From: Defluviicoccus sp.
Lineage (GTDB): Bacteria > Pseudomonadota > Alphaproteobacteria > MPNO01
Direction: 5' to 3'
DNA: 8,152 nucleotides
NCBI GenBank assembly: GCA_028820945.1
Contig: JAPPHW010000433.1
Coordinates: 1-8,152 of the forward strand
Positions 6,845-8,152 of the stretch are shown piece after piece (the stretch's first letter is position 1; the number at the start of each line of letters is the position of its first letter). Both the position numbers and the translations under genes were made by a program. The notes below the pieces were generated by a model. The model did not search any database. It was given only the letters and a program-made list of their open reading frames with translations, and was not told the origin of the DNA.

Positions 6845-7963
6845 CTACACCCCGCCCCAGATCTCCTCCGCCAGCGTCACCACGAGGTCGAGCTTCCGCC
6901 GCTGGTCGTCGTAGCCGATCTTGTTGCCGTGCTCGGTCGAGGCGAAGCCGCATTGCGGCGCGATGCCGAGCTGGTCGAGGTCGGCATAATTCGAGGCCTC
7001 GTCGAACTTTCGCTTCAGCTCGTCGACGCTTTCGAGCTCGGGCGTCTTGGTGGTGATGAAGCCCGGCAGCACGCGCTGGTTCCCCCTCGACAAGAGGCCG
7101 AGCGGCTCGAGTCCCCCGGCGCGCTCGGTGTCGTATTCCATGAAGAAAATGTCGACTCCGGTCTTGTTGAAGACGGCATCCGCCGCCGGGTCGTAGGCGC
7201 CCTCCGCCGCGTATGTCGACTGGAAGTTGCCGCGGCAGAGATGCATGGCGACCGTCATGTCGTCCGGGCGGTCCTTTATCGCCTCGTTCATCATCCAGGC
7301 GTAGCGGTCGATGAGCCAGTCCGGGTCCTGCCCCGCCTCTTTCTTCTCGGCGCGGTGCTTCGGGTCGCAGAGATAGGCAAAGAAAATGTCGTCCAGCTGG
7401 ATGTATCGACATCCCGCGTCGTAAAACGCCGAAATCGCCTTCCGGTATGTCGCCGCGATGTCGGCAAACAGAATGTCGACATCGGCATATTCGGGCACGT
7501 GAATGTCGTCCGGCGCGGTCCGGAAGTGGCAGCAGCTCGGGCCCGGGATGGAGATTTTCGGCATCGCCCGGGCGTTCGCGGCGACGTACCTGAAATGGTC
7601 GAGCATCGGGTGGTCGTCGGGGAAGTCGAGCTTGCCCGTGATGGTCGGGTAGAGGGGCGGGATCTGCACGCCGGCGAACTGCACCCCCTCTTCGCGCGTT
7701 TCGAACTCGAAGCCGGTTAGCATCCCCATGAAGTCGTAGTGCCAGAAGAGGCGGCGGTATTCCCCGTCCGTCACCGCCTTTAGCCCCACCTCCTCCTGCA
7801 TGCGGATGGCGTCCGCGATCGCCACGTCCTCGATTTCGCGCAGCTCCTCGGCCGGCATGGTCTTCTCGTCGAGGCATTTGCGGCGGGCTTCCGCGACGCT
7901 CGCGGGGCGCAGCAGGCTGCCGACATGGTCGGCGCGGAAGGGAGGTCGTATGTCGTCGCTCAT
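6845..7963 (-). CDS. Single-domain MetE-like zinc methyltransferase (COG0620, YxjG type)
   Basis: A 372-residue cytosolic protein matching the catalytic C-terminal half of cobalamin-independent methionine synthase and lacking the N-terminal folate-side domain, as in the 370-380-residue YxjG/YxjH proteins. Motifs in order: HVGSLLRP (13-20), TDGEYRR (65-71), PGPS (140-143), YIQLDD (187-192), HLCRGN (241-246), EYDTERAG (276-283), LPGFITTKTPELES (299-312) and APQCGFAST (335-343). The zinc set expected from MetE is complete: His241, Cys243, Glu276, Cys338. The family moves a methyl group to a thiol such as homocysteine; in this subgroup the donor is often not the polyglutamyl folate used by MetE. 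A GGGAG ribosome site precedes the ATG and the upstream partial gene ends 13 bases before. The context points to a catabolic methyl transfer or a salvage step rather than housekeeping methionine synthesis. The donor is unknown. Confidence 0.92.
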   Translation of the reverse strand: MSDDIRPPFRADHVGSLLRPASVAEARRKCLDEKTMPAEELREIEDVAIADAIRMQEEVGLKAVTDGEYRRLFWHYDFMGMLTGFEFETREEGVQFAGVQIPPLYPTITGKLDFPDDHPMLDHFRYVAANARAMPKISIPGPSCCHFRTAPDDIHVPEYADVDILFADIAATYRKAISAFYDAGCRYIQLDDIFFAYLCDPKHRAEKKEAGQDPDWLIDRYAWMMNEAIKDRPDDMTVAMHLCRGNFQSTYAAEGAYDPAADAVFNKTGVDIFFMEYDTERAGGLEPLGLLSRGNQRVLPGFITTKTPELESVDELKRKFDEASNYADLDQLGIAPQCGFASTEHGNKIGYDDQRRKLDLVVTLAEEIWGGV

Positions 7964-7976
7964 CGTGTCTCTCCCG

Positions 7977-8152
7977 TCAGGCGATTGCGTTGGCTTCCTC
8001 GACCATGGCGATCAGCGAGGACCGCCTGAGATAGGCGCGCGCCGCGTCGGGATCGTCGGCGGTGCGGCGCAGCTCGTCGAACCGCTGTCTGCGAATCTCC
8101 GGGTCGCGCTCGCTCAGCATCTCCTTGTTCCGGATCGACTGCGCCTGGACGT
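7977..8152 (-). CDS. C-terminal fragment, probable FAD-dependent monooxygenase (cut by window edge)
   Basis: An open minus-strand frame enters from the right edge and ends at TGA 7977-7979, giving 58 C-terminal residues. The visible part reads VQAQSIRNKEMLSERDPEIR at its start, then RQRFDELRRTADDPDAARAY, then LRRSSLIAMVEEANAIA. The spacing of QxxxxxNKxxL, RDPxxR, the DELR segment, DDPxxxRxYLxRSSLI and a short tail resembles, from memory, the C-termini of aromatic-ring FAD monooxygenases of the PHBH/COG0654 group. No cofactor motif lies inside the window, so the function is a similarity-based guess. It is just upstream of the MetE-like gene with a 13-base gap, so the two are very likely co-transcribed. 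Confidence 0.5.
   Translation of the reverse strand, partial: VQAQSIRNKEMLSERDPEIRRQRFDELRRTADDPDAARAYLRRSSLIAMVEEANAIA

Noticed and set aside
5924..7720. A 598-codon plus-strand frame opposite the binding-protein and methyltransferase genes
   Set aside because: It crosses an intergenic region and two strongly supported opposite-strand genes; the composition is shadow-like.
6540..7877. A 445-codon minus-strand frame out of phase with the methyltransferase
   Set aside because: It overlaps the MetE-like gene in the wrong phase and has no motif.
7964..7976. Separate promoter between the partial gene and the methyltransferase gene
   Set aside because: Only 13 bases, filled by the ribosome site; co-transcription is the simpler reading.

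Overview
The window is GC-rich chromosomal DNA, probably from an alphaproteobacterium. The evidence is GC-rich third codon positions, periplasmic-binding-protein transport operons, and a CCCGGA-TCAAG-TCCGGG palindrome followed by CATGACG at the left edge, a dispersed-repeat signature I associate with alphaproteobacterial genomes. No RNA gene, CRISPR array or insertion sequence is visible. The first ~57 bases (a 38-G run, then a 9-C run) look like a contig-end artefact.

Left part (154-4085): a small HicB-like antitoxin gene on the minus strand, with no HicA toxin visible, diverges from a glutathione S-transferase gene (469-1113). Next comes a complete tripartite TRAP transporter operon on the plus strand: periplasmic receptor dctP (1183-2202), small membrane subunit dctQ (2199-2747, 4-base GTGA overlap with dctP) and large permease dctM (2769-4085). 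Together these form a sodium- or proton-driven importer for an organic acid; the substrate cannot be read from sequence.

Right part (4102-8152): everything is on the minus strand, so transcription runs from the right edge leftwards. The order is the C-terminal end of an oxidoreductase-like gene (probably an FAD-dependent monooxygenase, cut by the window edge), a single-domain MetE-like (YxjG-type) zinc methyltransferase (6845-7963), and then the binding protein (5741-6727), ATPase (4866-5687) and permease (4102-4869) of an ABC importer of the nitrate/sulfonate/taurine/NMT1 type. The ATPase and permease genes also share a 4-base GTGA overlap. The two transport operons converge with only 16 bases between their stop codons.

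The arrangement suggests two catabolic uptake modules side by side. The more interesting is the right-hand one, where uptake of a small organic compound may be coupled to oxidation and methyl transfer. Its control elements may include a pair of 11-base direct repeats ahead of the ABC operon and a strong 23-base imperfect palindrome between the binding-protein and ATPase genes. The individual families are well known; the novelty, if any, lies in the combination and in the unknown substrate.
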